A stretch of DNA of 64,000 bases from Ulota crispa (lineage: Eukaryota; Streptophyta; Bryopsida; Orthotrichales; Orthotrichaceae): the NCBI GenBank assembly GCA_963920765.1, contig OY987243.1, positions 3,658,001 through 3,722,000 on the forward strand. Reading direction: 5' to 3'. Position 1 is the first letter of the stretch. Each line of letters opens with the position of its first letter. The notes under the pieces were generated by a model, which ran no database searches, was not told the origin of the DNA, and worked only from the letters and a program-made list of their open reading frames with translations. Positions 24,776 through 35,423 of the stretch are shown here, piece by piece. Position numbers and translations under genes: made by a program.

Positions 24776-24969
24776 ATACCTTTCTTGGCCTTTTGGCTAA
24801 GATCAAGTGTAGTATCTGTTCTTATCAGTTTAATATCTGATACGAGGCTCATCGAGTCTCATGATATTAATCTAATTTTTCTGCGGGTGCGGGTCCACCA
24901 TGCAGCTTGCTACCCAGACTCGCAAGCGTCGCCTTGGTATTGCACTACCTCTTTTGGCAGGTGCAGCCC
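24776..24969 (+). ncRNA. U2: U2 spliceosomal snRNA
   Basis: The sequence starts ATACCTTTCTTGGCCTTTTG and continues through the invariant branch-site recognition segment (gtgtagtatctgttctta) and stem IIa (atcagtttaatatctgat). Stem IIb, GAGGCTC/GAGTCTC, keeps pairing with a G-U pair. An Sm-type site (aatttttctg) and the 3' stem-loops (cgcaagcgtcgccttggtattgc; ...ggcaggtgca, shortened) follow. Length is about 194 bases, normal for plant U2. U2 pairs with the intron branch site in the spliceosome. The usual plant snRNA upstream element (RTCCCACATCG at about -70) is only weakly echoed by 'ttcccaacggtg' near -90, and no TATA-like box is seen at -30, so this may be a promoterless copy although its RNA body is intact. 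Confidence 0.9.
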
Positions 24970-25266
24970 TAAACCCTCTCTTACGAGAGGGATCCAATTC
25001 AAATACCAAACTGGATTTCACTTTTTCCTTCCGAACCAATGCCGCACTCTTGACTTGCTAGAAGTGACAGTTTCATTATTGTTGATAGCTTTACTACGGG
25101 AGTGTGAGTAGTTTGATTTATCCCTAGTTATTGTGAATTCTAATATTGTTGGTGATGACTGCTATAATCTAATTTGAGGGACTTTTGTTAAACTGAGTTC
25201 GAGGGTGCTTACTAGGCTGGCTTCTACATTTCATGTTCAGTAGAAAGGTGCTCTTTGGGTGTAGAA

Positions 25267-25534
25267 CGCCATATTCGTTAAATTGGGAAAATGCAGTTTA
25301 TAAATTGAACTTCACCTTAAACCCAAAAAGTTACCTTGAACCAGATTTGAAGGTATCAGATTTAGTTTAAGCCATTAAGATTTTTTCCCTCGTAAATTCC
25401 TCCTTTCAAGTGAGGGCACACATACCAAAAAAATGTTGCTTAAACCTAGAGATTGGTTTAAGGCTTAAAGTGATCACCGTAAACCTTCAAAAGTCCCAGA
25501 TTTAAACATAGTTCCCAAATTAACGAATATAGCA
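25267..25534. mobile_element. MITE of the CACCATATT family, 268 bp
   Basis: The left end cgccatattcgttaaattgg and the right end, the inverse of tgctatattcgttaatttgg, are imperfect terminal inverted repeats. The interior shares 'gtatcagattta' and 'aaggtatcagattt' words with 29022-29261 in inverse order. Non-coding. Confidence 0.65.
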
Positions 25535-25654
25535 CAAGGAGATTATTTCACTTTACCACTTATCAATGTAGTAAAATCATAGAAATCACCACTTTGTAAA
25601 ACAACCACATGTGATGATTTGGAATTGCTACATGCAATTTGAAGCATTTTACTA

Positions 25655-25830
25655 CATAACATGGTAAACAACCCATTTTTACTACTTTCTTCCAAACACA
25701 ACAAAATGTAACATGATAAACCACACACTTTTACTACTTCCTCACAAACACAACAAAGTGTAACATGGTAAACCACACATTTTTACTACTTCCTCAAATA
25801 CACTACAAATATGACATGGTAAACTACACA
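25655..25830. repeat. Tandem repeat of about 57 bases, three units
   Basis: Units contain 'aacacaacaaa.tgtaacat', 'ggtaaaccacaca' and 'ttttactacttcctca', repeated three times with small changes. Minus-strand frames across it are repeat artefacts. Confidence 0.7.
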
Positions 25831-26465
25831 CAATAATCAAGTAATGCCAATGGTTATTTGGATATTTTCAAAGAGACCAATGAATACTTTTTGCCTACAA
25901 AAAAAACTCATGATATTGCAAATATCCATTCATACTGGCCACCTTCAACTCCAACCAAAATAGGGATAGAGCCTACAAAGTACAAACCATTTTCAAAAAA
26001 TGCCACACAACCATTGGTCAAAAAACCAAAAACAAACCTTGCTTATAGCTATCAATAACAAGGCGTATGGCAAATCAATGACTTCACAATTAACCAAAAA
26101 AAAGCATCTTCACCAAGAATATGGTTGCACAACCACATGAATTGATCCAAAAAAGCAAAGAATTATTTAAATGAAGATCCTATACTTGACATTCAAAATG
26201 TTGAGGGTACTAGTGGTTATTCCACACCATGTCATCTAGCTCGTGCACCATTTTCAAAAAAACCTGAAAGAAAATACCAGGATCAGCCCAAGTTTCTCGT
26301 GTGTTTGTATTAACTCAGTGTGAATGAATACATGTAAAAAAACCCCTTTTTCTTTGAGAAAAAAATCCCTGAAACCCAATGTGGGGGAAAAACTGGGTGC
26401 TAAGGAATTAACAAGTGTTCAGGACTGTAGTTCCATAAAATACAATTTCCTATTGCACTACAAAA

Positions 26466-27605
26466 CTAAATTAGTGTCTTGACCCATTCTAACTTCAAGG
26501 CAATCTCAAGGGCTAGTGTAGCATCAAGCAACTTCTCTGCTTGACCGTGACAAGAGTCACATTTGTCAAAGAAAAGTCACATTCCACAAGAAGGTAAACT
26601 AATGAATAATCACTATAAAGCACATGAGTTTCCATTTTGAAAATTGATTAAAACAGCAATCTTACACAACAATTTTTGCACATTCCATACCAAATGAAGG
26701 ACATGAAATGCAATTTTTTGGTACTCAAACTTACCTTGTAAGTAGTATTCAAGGAGCACTTCAATTTCCTCTTCCTTGTCTGCAGATATAGGAAAACACG
26801 TGAGACAAAGGAGTATTGTGCGTTTTATATTTTGTTATTAGAAAAATTGCGTCATTACAAGATTATATGTAAAGACTCATATACACAAACAAAACCAAAA
26901 TGGGAGCACCTTCTGCAGTCTGCTTGTCCAAAGGGATTGTGCATTCAATGGAGCCATCCTTCTGGCATACTTTACATGTCCGCCCCATAATGGTCATTTT
27001 CTGTATGTCCTTTAGGTGCTCTAGCATCTCCAAAAGCATTTGACACAAGGCACCAGCCTTTGCAACTAACTCCACTTGCAAAACATAGAAAACAAAAAAC
27101 ATATAAATCCTTCTCACTTTAACACTGGCTTAAAATAAAGGAATTTTTTATGAATGCCTCTCAAATTTGAAACATTTGTATACATACCCCTGCTTTTTTA
27201 GGAATTGCACAAATAACCTTGACATAGTTATTTTGCTTTCTCAAAATCATTGTTTTTAGATCTTGCAATGAATGCCTAAATGTTCAAATCATAGGAACAG
27301 AGAAAGATGGAAAAAAATAATTGAAAAAATACTTGCAAAACTACCTTGAGATGCTCCTTTGAGATGTCAAGGGTTGTTGTGCAATTTCTGGAAAATCAGG
27401 GGTATCTATACAATTATTGCAAATTTCAAGGGCATTCATAATAAATTTTGCAAATTTCAGGGGTATCCATCAAATGTTCCCTAAAATAATTTGGCTTCAA
27501 CTTCATTGGCCAAAGAGTACATACCAGAGCTTGTTTTCCAAGGCGGAGCTCCTCCAACACATCACATGTACATCGAATTGGCAATACCTTCGGTGATGCC
27601 ATTAC
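26466..27605 (-). pseudogene. MRS2-11-type magnesium transporter, internal exons only
   Basis: Four exon-like blocks lie on the minus strand: 27525-27605, 26910-27075, 26735-26779 and 26466-26563. In order they read LPIRCTCDVLEELRLGKQAL, VELVAKAGALCQMLLEMLEH, IMGRTCKVC, CTIPLDKQ, EEEIEVLLEYYLQ and CDSCHGQAEKLLDA. This follows the chloroplast MRS2-11/GMN10 branch of the CorA-like Mg2+ channels, just before their first membrane span. The exons encoding the GMN motif and the two membrane segments are missing, as is the N-terminal half. Two acceptors lack the canonical AG (before 27075 and before 26563), and the last block ends in a stop soon after the homology. A MITE sits in the first intron. 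It is a non-functional host gene fragment that kept its introns, so it arose by DNA-level copying or by decay of a full gene. Confidence 0.75.
27140..27481. mobile_element. MITE of the GGGAAAATTTCA family, 342 bp, in the MRS2-like intron
   Basis: Ends ggaattttttatgaatgcc and ...atccatcaaatgttccc are inverted. The flanks taaaataaa (27131-27139) and taaaataat (27482-27490) agree at 8 of 9 positions, the 9-base duplication typical of Mutator-type elements. Confidence 0.7.
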
Positions 27606-28439
27606 CTGCGTGTGTCAGGAAAGGTAGGTTCCATGAGGCATCATCTGAAATGTAGAAATCGCCAAAAACAAAAAACAAAACCCAAGAAATCGTAACTTAT
27701 ACAAGTACTAGCTCAATAAAAGGCTATCCCTTTTGTAGAGTGCCAATTTTCATCCAATCTTCTACAAGACTTGTGGTTAGCTATCGACATCAGATTATCA
27801 AAAAGCAATAAAATACCAAGAAAAGAGGTGACAGATAAACTAAATTTGAGCCACTAAAACAGGAGGATGAACCAGAGAACAGAGCCCATGGTCAGCTATC
27901 GACATCAAATTCTCAGAAAGCAGGAAAACAACATAAAAAAGGGGTGATATATAAACTAAATATGAGCCATTACTGAATACAATCAACAGCAAGTCACAAA
28001 TTTTCATCATAGAAGAAGTATACAAGAATGATAAAGAGACCTAAAGAGGGTAGCCAGAGTTAAATGAGACTTGAGAAGCCTCTTCCCACAGCCTTGTCTT
28101 TTGCTTTATCTTATCACCTTCCTCCAAAGAGCAGTTTGCTTGTCCATTTCAAACTCAATAGCTTTCTGCATTGCTGAGAACAAATTCATTTCTTAATTTC
28201 TACCTGTTCACAACACCACTGCACTCAATTATATGCTATAGCCAGAACCATAAGGAGTGCTTTTGAATTACATAACCCCTTTTACACCAAATTCATTAAA
28301 AACATAATTGCACCTTCAGCGTAAACTTCTCTCAAGCAGTATTTACGCAAAATATATTAAGAGGCGGGGAGGGGAGGGGTCAAAGAGCTATCTATTACCT
28401 ACTTCTAAAATTAGTCTATAAATATCATAACACTAAGTA
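27606..28439 (-). other. Spacer between the two host-gene fragments
   Basis: Minus-strand 28055-28175 holds short frames of protein-like character (MQKAIEFEMDKQTALWRK and, in another frame, QKTRLWEEASQVSFNSGYPL). They are not recognised and may be a further exon remnant. Confidence 0.25.
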
Positions 28440-29021
28440 TCAATTAGTGGGGTGAGTAGTGGTTGTTACTGTAGAGTCGAATTGTGCCTTGGTGGCACCA
28501 CATTTTACAGCAATGGCCACAGCTTGCACACCCAATTCAAACATATGATACACGGACAACAAGGTAGAGCAACAATAATGAAATGGCTTTTTTATACACT
28601 AGCATTCTTTTAAAGGTGTATATAATCAAGGAATCCATTTACTCCATCCCCAGCTTTCCTAATTTCATATTGTTTCCCAAACAGTTTTGATCCCTAACAG
28701 TACCAAGGGGTATCATAAAAAATGATGTTTTCTGGGCAAATATATATCAAAAGTTGTATCCGCCATTACAACCCAATAATGCACAAGCAGAAGTTCCAGA
28801 AAATTAGCTGTTATATAAGAGTTGGATGAACAAAATCCGTGCAACACAATGAACCAACTATACAAATGCGGGCTCTCATAGGGGTTAAACACCATTGGAT
28901 GAACTCATTATCAAATCCTGACCATTAATTGCATACCTTGATTGTCTAAATTGACAAAAAAACATCCAGTTTTAGGGAGTAATTTTAGTTGAGAAAGGTG
29001 GGATGTATTTTATGAAAGTAA

Positions 29022-29261
29022 CACCATATTAGGTAATCTGGGCAAAAGGGTACCTTTTGGGACTTTTAGGTTCTAGGTGATCACCTTAAACCAAGCTCAA
29101 GGTTTTTTTTTTCTCACCTAAGAGGAGGAATTTGTGAGGGAAAAAATCTTAGTGGCTCACACTAAATCTGATACCTTCAAATTTGATTTAAGGTAACTTT
29201 TTGGGACTAAGGTGGAATACAAAATGGTACCTCCCTTTTTCCTAGATTACCTAATATGGTG
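29022..29261. mobile_element. MITE of the CACCATATT family, 240 bp
   Basis: The termini caccatattaggtaatctgg and the inverse of caccatattaggtaatctag are nearly perfect. The match extends outward through TAA/TTA on both sides, so the target duplication (TA or TAA) is ambiguous. It lies in the last intron of the glutathione reductase fragment. Confidence 0.75.
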
Positions 29262-29610
29262 TTAAGTATAAAATATGGCTATTTCTAGAAGGCCTAAGAG
29301 AAAATATAAGATGAAAACTGGAGTTTAGGCAGGATTTGTAACAGACCTGAATGGTTTCTGCATCATCAGTACCAACTATAGCAGCTCCCACAACTTTGTC
29401 TATAGCAACGTCAACGACCAGTTTCACGAATGTTTCCTCATTTTGCCTGCAAGAAGAAGTTACAACATTTTATTAAGCATTAAATCTAATGAAACTGGGG
29501 AAAGAAGTTGTAAGTAAACTACACCGTGCAGTCTTACCGCTTTAAAGTATATGGAAAACACACACAAAGTATTATTTAGTGTAGAGGACCACGGGTATTA
29601 GTAAAAACTA

Positions 29611-29933
29611 GGAAAAAATTCATGCATACCCTTGAAGTTTGCAATATTTACATAGATACCCTTGCTTTTTCAGGAATTACACAAATACGTTTGAACCACA
29701 ATTTTTAGGTATTTATTTGTTGTGCTCATACTTCTTTCATGGCCAATGTTGAAGAAGGGAATGTAATGAAACAAAAAAAAGCAACGTGCGCACAAAGGAA
29801 GAAGGGAAGTGGCATGCACAACAAAACAAACGCCTTAATTCTAGTCCAAGAGTATTTGTGAAATTTCTGAAAAAGCAAGGGTGTCTACATTTATATTGCA
29901 AGCAAACTTCAGGGGTATCCATGAAATTTTTAC
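29611..29933. mobile_element. MITE of the GGGAAAATTTCA family, 323 bp
   Basis: The ends ggaaaaaattcatg and the inverse of gtaaaaatttcatg match. Flanks taaaaacta (29602-29610) and taaagacta (29934-29942) agree at 8 of 9 positions. It lies in the first intron of the glutathione reductase fragment. Open frames across it on both strands are incidental. Confidence 0.75.
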
Positions 29934-30181
29934 TAAAGACTAAAGAGATCAAAACTTTCCTTTTTAAAATAGTCTTAAATTCAAAAGATCAGCTTCTTCT
30001 TGCAAGTATTTCCCAAGAGGTTGGATTGTATGATGGTGCTCAAGGGTTGTTGAGAATACACACTTACCCAGAAATGGTGTTCTTCATGAGATTGAATGAG
30101 GTATTGAACACAAGTATGTCATTCTTAGCTTGCTTCACAGCTTGCTCTTGTGTTAGACCTACACCGGACATGGGTGGTTTG

Positions 30182-30983
30182 CTGCAAGAAGCAACAAGAA
30201 GTTAGCTTCTTTGCAAAACTGAGGGAAAAAAAAATATTGAAGAAAAACTGGACGGAAATTTAGGCTTTTCAAAAACGCATGGCAAGCAAGAACTTACTAG
30301 AAAACAGCACTTGCAATGTTCATATAAGTGTTTCATACTAGTTATTTAACATTGCTCCCATTCATTTATCTGACCAGCAAGGAAGTCTTGTATTTTAGAA
30401 TGAAACGTGCTTTGAAAACTACGACGGGAGCCTGGTGTTTACCGTGTTATAATAAGAGTTACGCTTGAAAGGGATACTCAAAGAAGAATAAGCTCAGCAA
30501 TAACAGTCTATAAGCTAAGCTAATCACAGTAACTCAAATCTCCCGTGTCATGAACGCTAAGGTAGGAGCATCCATAAGCGTCAAACTAAGGGTTTTGAAT
30601 ATGATGAGTATTAATAAACAGCTAGCAAATTATAGGATCCCTATGAGGAACAAAAAAATATTCAATTTGCACTTTTGAACGTATTATTTGGATACTGTGA
30701 GAATAAGTTGTGAATTTTTAAAGAGCAAACTGCCATTGCACCCATAACCACTTTTAAGATTTCACGTTCACATGTTGTACATCCTTGTAATTACATCTAT
30801 TCATTTCCACAGATTTTTCAAGATTTTAGAGGTGACAATTATGGGGACAGTGACATTTATGCGTGTTCCTACCTTACTCCAAAACATAAAAGAAAACATT
30901 ACCTTTTGTAGCCATTGATGGACATTAATGCATGTGCATAACACACACAATATGAAACACTTCATTCCTAAAAACACTATCAA
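30182..30983. other. Spacer, nothing recognised
   Basis: Upstream side of the glutathione reductase fragment. No exon of its missing N-terminal domains could be found. Confidence 0.35.
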
Positions 30984-31227
30984 CACCATATTACATAAAT
31001 TGGGAAAAACAATACATTTTGGGATTTTTCACCATTACGTACATTTTATCATATTACAAAAAAACAAGCGTGCATTTTCCTGTACAATAATGAAATCTTA
31101 GTGATTGCCACCAACAATTTTCATAATTCCAACTTTGAGCAATAGCTATGCCCCATATTTATTGGATGCGAGATTAAGGTGGAGTACAAAATAGTCCCTT
31201 CTTTTCCCTAATTTACCTAATATGATG
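30984..31227. mobile_element. MITE of the CACCATATT family, 244 bp
   Basis: The left end caccatattacataaattgg and the right end, the inverse of catcatattaggtaaattag, pair. The interior ends with the family's 'tggagtacaaaatagtccctt'-like segment (shortened). Confidence 0.65.
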
Positions 31228-32387
31228 TATCTCACAGCTAGACTCGTGTACACAACGACTAAATTGGCCATATATTTATCGTAAAGCATGCTCATTGAAG
31301 CACCAAGTTTTATGAGGAATGAATTGCACAACAATAACTAAGAAGTATACAGGCAAGGGAAGTTTGGGTAACTTTCTCCTTACCATTGGCATTGGATACA
31401 AACAGAGGATCACCTAACCTGTCCACACCACGACCAGAGAACGAGGTTAGCAACCAGTTTTTCATACTCGATGGTAAAAGCACACTTTTGTGCAAACAAA
31501 TAGGCATATAGAGAACGTGATAACTGCAACAATCAGAGCAAGAAGCCGACTGATAGTCCTGTAATTTATGCACCTCTGACCCAAAACCCTAAAACCTCAT
31601 CGAAGACTCCTTTCTAATCAAACTTAAGGAACTGAGTCCTATTAACAAGTATAAAGTGAACGGTGAATAAAAGGAGCGTTTCGAATAGTGGACCTCATAA
31701 AGTACTATTGTATCCCAACATGAAATTTTTACTTTTTTTAGCACTTAAAAAAAAAGTAACATCTAAAAACGTCGTCATTTCTTAGTTCTCTACAACAAGC
31801 AAGCAATCAATTTTCCAGCAAGCAATTGAAGCTGGCAGGCATATGTTGCCCACGAATTACACGTACAGTGCAGCATGAAATGAAACAGCACCTCTTCGGC
31901 TCAGACCGTCCAATCCACTGCAGATTGCTGATTGCATTCTCGTTTGCTTCTTTGGTAAAATGGCGCCCTTCTGGTTTCTGTGGGACCAGATTGCGGTAAG
32001 GTCTTATTTGTTCTTTCGGTACTTTTAATTGATTTGGCATCTGCCCTTCCTTGGAACCTCAGATACTATGTCAGCGAAAGTTTAAAATCAAGAACTCTTA
32101 ATAAAAATGACAATCTAGTCCTCCTGCAATCGAAGTTCCGATTCACTTGCAACCCGGAAAGGCCAACAAAACCGAGGATTGAACAAGGCTTGATTGGCCT
32201 ATTCGGTATTTCGGCAAAAAAATCAATTGAATTGGAACAGATTGAGTTTCTCAAATGAATCCTCAGATTTAGGCTCTCTCAATTTAGTTTGCAACTACAT
32301 GCAATCCAACAATTTGAGAGTTAAGGAAGAGGATTAAACTATCACTTTTACTTGTAATAAAAGTAGATCATGATAGTGCTTAACGGC
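31228..32387. other. Spacer with unrecognised frames
   Basis: On the minus strand near 31560-31470 a frame encodes a hydrophobic segment (LLALIVAVITFSICLFVC) like a single membrane helix, preceded by a splice-acceptor-like 'aattacag'. It could be an exon remnant. 31800-32260 is GC-richer with short frames on both strands, none recognised. Confidence 0.25.
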
Positions 32388-32391
32388 TTAA

Positions 32392-33745
32392 CCCCTCAAG
32401 GACCGAGCCCTTTTTTCTTTTTTTTTTTTGCCAAAATCAATCAAAACTACCACACTTCTAGAGGATGACTAAGAAAGTAGGTTTTTTTTTTTTTTTTTTA
32501 AATTTCAAAATTCAACCATAGAATCTTGTCTTAGACTAGAAGAAGTATTTGTGGGGAAAAAATTAGGTCATTCTAGATGGAGAGGAGGGACATATTTACA
32601 CCTGAAGTGAATGAAAAAGTTTTTTTCCCAGCTGTTTGAAAATTTCAAAAGCTTTTGACCACTCTTACATGGAAAAAATTACTCTACCCAAAGTTGTGCT
32701 TTTAATTTACCATGTAGGTGATCAAGTTAGGTATATGCGGGAGAATTTTCAATTCAATTGGAACTATACAACACATGGGAAAAAAATAGTAAGTAAAAAG
32801 AAGTAGAGAATGAGTCAAAATACTATATTGTAAACATTTAATTAATGAAATGAATGCAAATCTCAATAGTTATAATGTAATAAACGATCGGGCATTGATA
32901 TGTGTACCACAGCCCCTGGGTAAAATTTAGATTTCTACCATCAAAAAGCTGAATTTGAGAATTTGGAATTCAAATTTGGACTTAGAGACCATGATTCTGT
33001 CGAGAACCATGAATTTTTTTGCAATTCAACAACATCCAATGAAAAAGTTTATATTTTTTACAAAAAAAGTAAAAGTAATACTTTTCTCCCTAGCTAAATT
33101 TTTTTATTGAGTGTTGTTGAATTGCAACTTTTTTTTATGGTTCTAGACTAAATCATGGTCTCTACGTCCAAATCTCAATTCCAAATTCTTAAATTCAACT
33201 TTTTGATGGTAGAAATCTAAAATTTGCCCCGGGGGTGTGGTACAGTAGTTCAAAGGGTGTGGTACACATATTAATTCCCTGAACAATCTACTTCTTTTAG
33301 TTTAATTTTTTTCCCAAAATATTGAAAGTTGAGTAAAATAAAGGACTTCAAAGTTTATTTTAGAATAGAGAATCCATAACTGCCTGCAAACAATAACTCC
33401 TCATAACTTTCATCTCATTGATTGAAATTGAATGATTCAAAGCTTCCCACGTATAAAAAAAATCCAAATAACCAATCTCAAGTTTTTATTTAAAAAGAAT
33501 GTGAATTTTAAAAAAGTTTTTTGGATTGCTCGGATGGGCATTCCTCCCCAAATTTTCATAAATTCTTGCATAACTTCTTTGTCAAATGTCAAAATGAAGA
33601 AAAAATTAAATGCCCACGTAAACGTAAATCTTTGAATTCCCCATCTCCTCCATAAAAGTTTCAAAAAATCACACTAAGTAGTTTAGCCATAGGTACATGC
33701 CCAAAATCTCATTTGTCCCCCAAAGGGACAATGGTCCTTTAGGGG
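32392..33745. mobile_element. TTAA-flanked TIR element carrying a nested MITE
   Basis: TTAA occurs at 32388-32391 and 33746-33749. The ends CCCCTCAAGGACC and the inverse of CCCCTAAAGGACC differ at one base. The interior is homologous to 14391-15313 apart from a 390-base insertion at 32890-33279. Without that insertion the length (about 960) agrees with the other copy. Non-coding. Confidence 0.8.
32890..33279. mobile_element. Fold-back Mutator-type MITE, 390 bp, nested
   Basis: The ends gggcattgatatgtgtacc and the inverse of gggaattaatatgtgtacc continue into long inverted arms with 'tagatttctaccatcaaaaa' on the left and its inverse on the right. Flanks taaacgatc and tgaacaatc agree at 7 of 9, and the related uninterrupted element at 14391 has taagaaatc there. 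It is therefore a real insertion with a 9-base duplication. Confidence 0.85.
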
Positions 33746-33760
33746 TTAATTATAACTTAT

Positions 33761-33995
33761 GGGAATTGATATGTGTACCACATCCTTTGAACTATTGTAC
33801 CACACCCCTAAGGTAAATTTTAGATTCCTAACTAAATATTTTCATTGGGTGTTGTTGAATTGCAACTTTTTTTCTATGATTCTAGACTAAATTGTGGTTT
33901 CTAAGTCCAAATCTAAATTTCAAATTCTCAAATTCGACTTTTTGATGGTAGAAATCTAAAATTTACCCCGAGGTGTGATGCACATGTCAATTCCC
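33761..33995. mobile_element. Fold-back Mutator-type MITE, 235 bp, perfect 9-base duplication
   Basis: Same family as 32890-33279, with the interior shortened. The target duplication ATAACTTAT is perfect (33752-33760 and 33996-34004), which points to a comparatively recent insertion. It begins only 16 bases after the end of the neighbouring TTAA element. Confidence 0.88.
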
Positions 33996-34004
33996 ATAAC
34001 TTAT

Positions 34005-35400
34005 ACCAGATTGTCAACATCACAACCTCCATAGGAAACCCTAAACCATTCTCGATCTTGCCCATTTCATTTCTTCAGAGATTGCTGGTGAGCTCGGTCT
34101 CTTTCTTTCTCGATGGTGTCAATTATCTGTTTCTTGGGCGAGGCGAAGAAGTACAATTAGTTTTCATAGTTTTCTAGTATATGAGAAGTTTGCTGCGGAA
34201 TTTCATTTCTTGTTCCTTGGTAGGCATTGCTTTAATGAAAAAGAAAAAGAAAACAACCATGTTGCGGAGCGATGGCTCTTATTATTATGGCTTCTATGCT
34301 CGCCATTGCAGGTATTCACGAAACCTTTGCAACACGATCGCTTAGTTTGTATGCTGATGAAATTTGATACATGAGCTTGTCCTTTTGAGTTTTCGATCAC
34401 CTGGAGGACCTGCAGCTGATGCTCCTTCTTGATCAAGGTTAGGCGCTTCCTCTTTTGCTGACTTAGCCATCCTTACCTATTAGAGCCAAAAACTTCTTGA
34501 CATTGAATATTTATTACTATGTATCGCCTTTGTATTGTTTGAATCCTTCGCAAGTGAGATTTTCTATGAGGAACAGTAGTTAATCATATTTCTATTTAAA
34601 CTGTGTAAGTATATATTGAGGGAAGTCGTGCTTACGCCACTGCATAATTTGAAAGCGAACGGAGTGCATGCTTAGATGAGCTGCTGTTGATATCAGTTTA
34701 GCGGACGGGATTATGGCCCTAAATGGTTTAGGGTTTCTCTATCTTAACTGAAGGCTCAAGTTTTTTTCTTCCCTTCTGCACTTATGTAATGTAGGTTTGC
34801 CTGGTTAAGCTGAACTGCTGTCACTGTTAATCGAGCTCTTGGTGTCACTGTTAATCGAGCTCTTCGAGTCGTGGTTGTTGTTGCTGGTGCAGTGACAAAG
34901 GAGGCGTGAACATATCTTTTTGGTACTCTTGTGTAGTAGTGATGCATCCAATGGTTTGCTCGACTGACAAAAGTAAAAAGAAAGGTGTGTTCAATTTTGG
35001 TTTTGGTTCAGAATCATGATGCGAGTTTTTGGTTTCTCTAAAATTCCTGAAAGAATTCTACTTTCAGTATACATGAACGGAAGATGTAGAGAGAATCCCA
35101 TTCTTGCTACGCCTATTCTTGTTACAAAAGCAAGTCTTTTTTGGTTACCTCCTGCAAATTTGTCCTGTATACTGTAACATGAAGGATTGGTGTTCCAATC
35201 TAAAGTTTAACAAAAGTGCATCATGTTTCAACAAACACGTGTAATGATTCGTTGTATCTAAAGGTATCTGGTTATGCATGGTAGCATGACCTTAGAGTAT
35301 GAGTTCAATGCAGCATGGTTAGAAGGTGAGCAATGAAGATACGTTGGTTTTGATTTCACAGTGGTTCTGGTTTTATGATATCCAGTCTTAGGTCCACTTG
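34005..35400. other. Spacer before the F-box gene
   Basis: Only short frames. A direct repeat 'ctgttaatcgagctctt' occurs twice at about 34823-34865. This may include 5' untranslated sequence or promoter of the F-box gene. Confidence 0.3.
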
Positions 35401-35423
35401 GTGGTGAGCATTTTGATGCTAGA

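Larger units (their letters stand above)
28440..30181 (-). pseudogene. Cytosolic glutathione reductase, C-terminal exons only
   Basis: Three exon-like blocks lie on the minus strand. Block 30068-30181 reads [20 protein letters not shown] then [13 protein letters not shown]. Block 29347-29446 reads QNEETFVKLVVDVAIDKVVG. Block 28440-28523 reads AVAIAVKCGATKAQFDST. They match the dimerisation-domain part of plant cytosolic glutathione reductase in order and in splice phase. The enzyme reduces glutathione disulfide with NADPH. The FAD- and NADPH-binding domains are absent. Right after FDST the frame turns into TTTTHPTN and a stop, so the conserved HPSAAEEF end with its catalytic His is not preserved. 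The acceptor before the last block reads CAA rather than CAG. Two MITEs sit in the introns. It is a truncated host-gene copy. Confidence 0.8.

Noticed and set aside
24448-25111. Open frames over the U2 region on both strands
   Set aside because: They overlap the conserved U2 snRNA, which explains the sequence better.
29786-30205. 139-codon plus-strand frame
   Set aside because: It runs from a MITE into the antisense of the glutathione reductase exon; no independent support.
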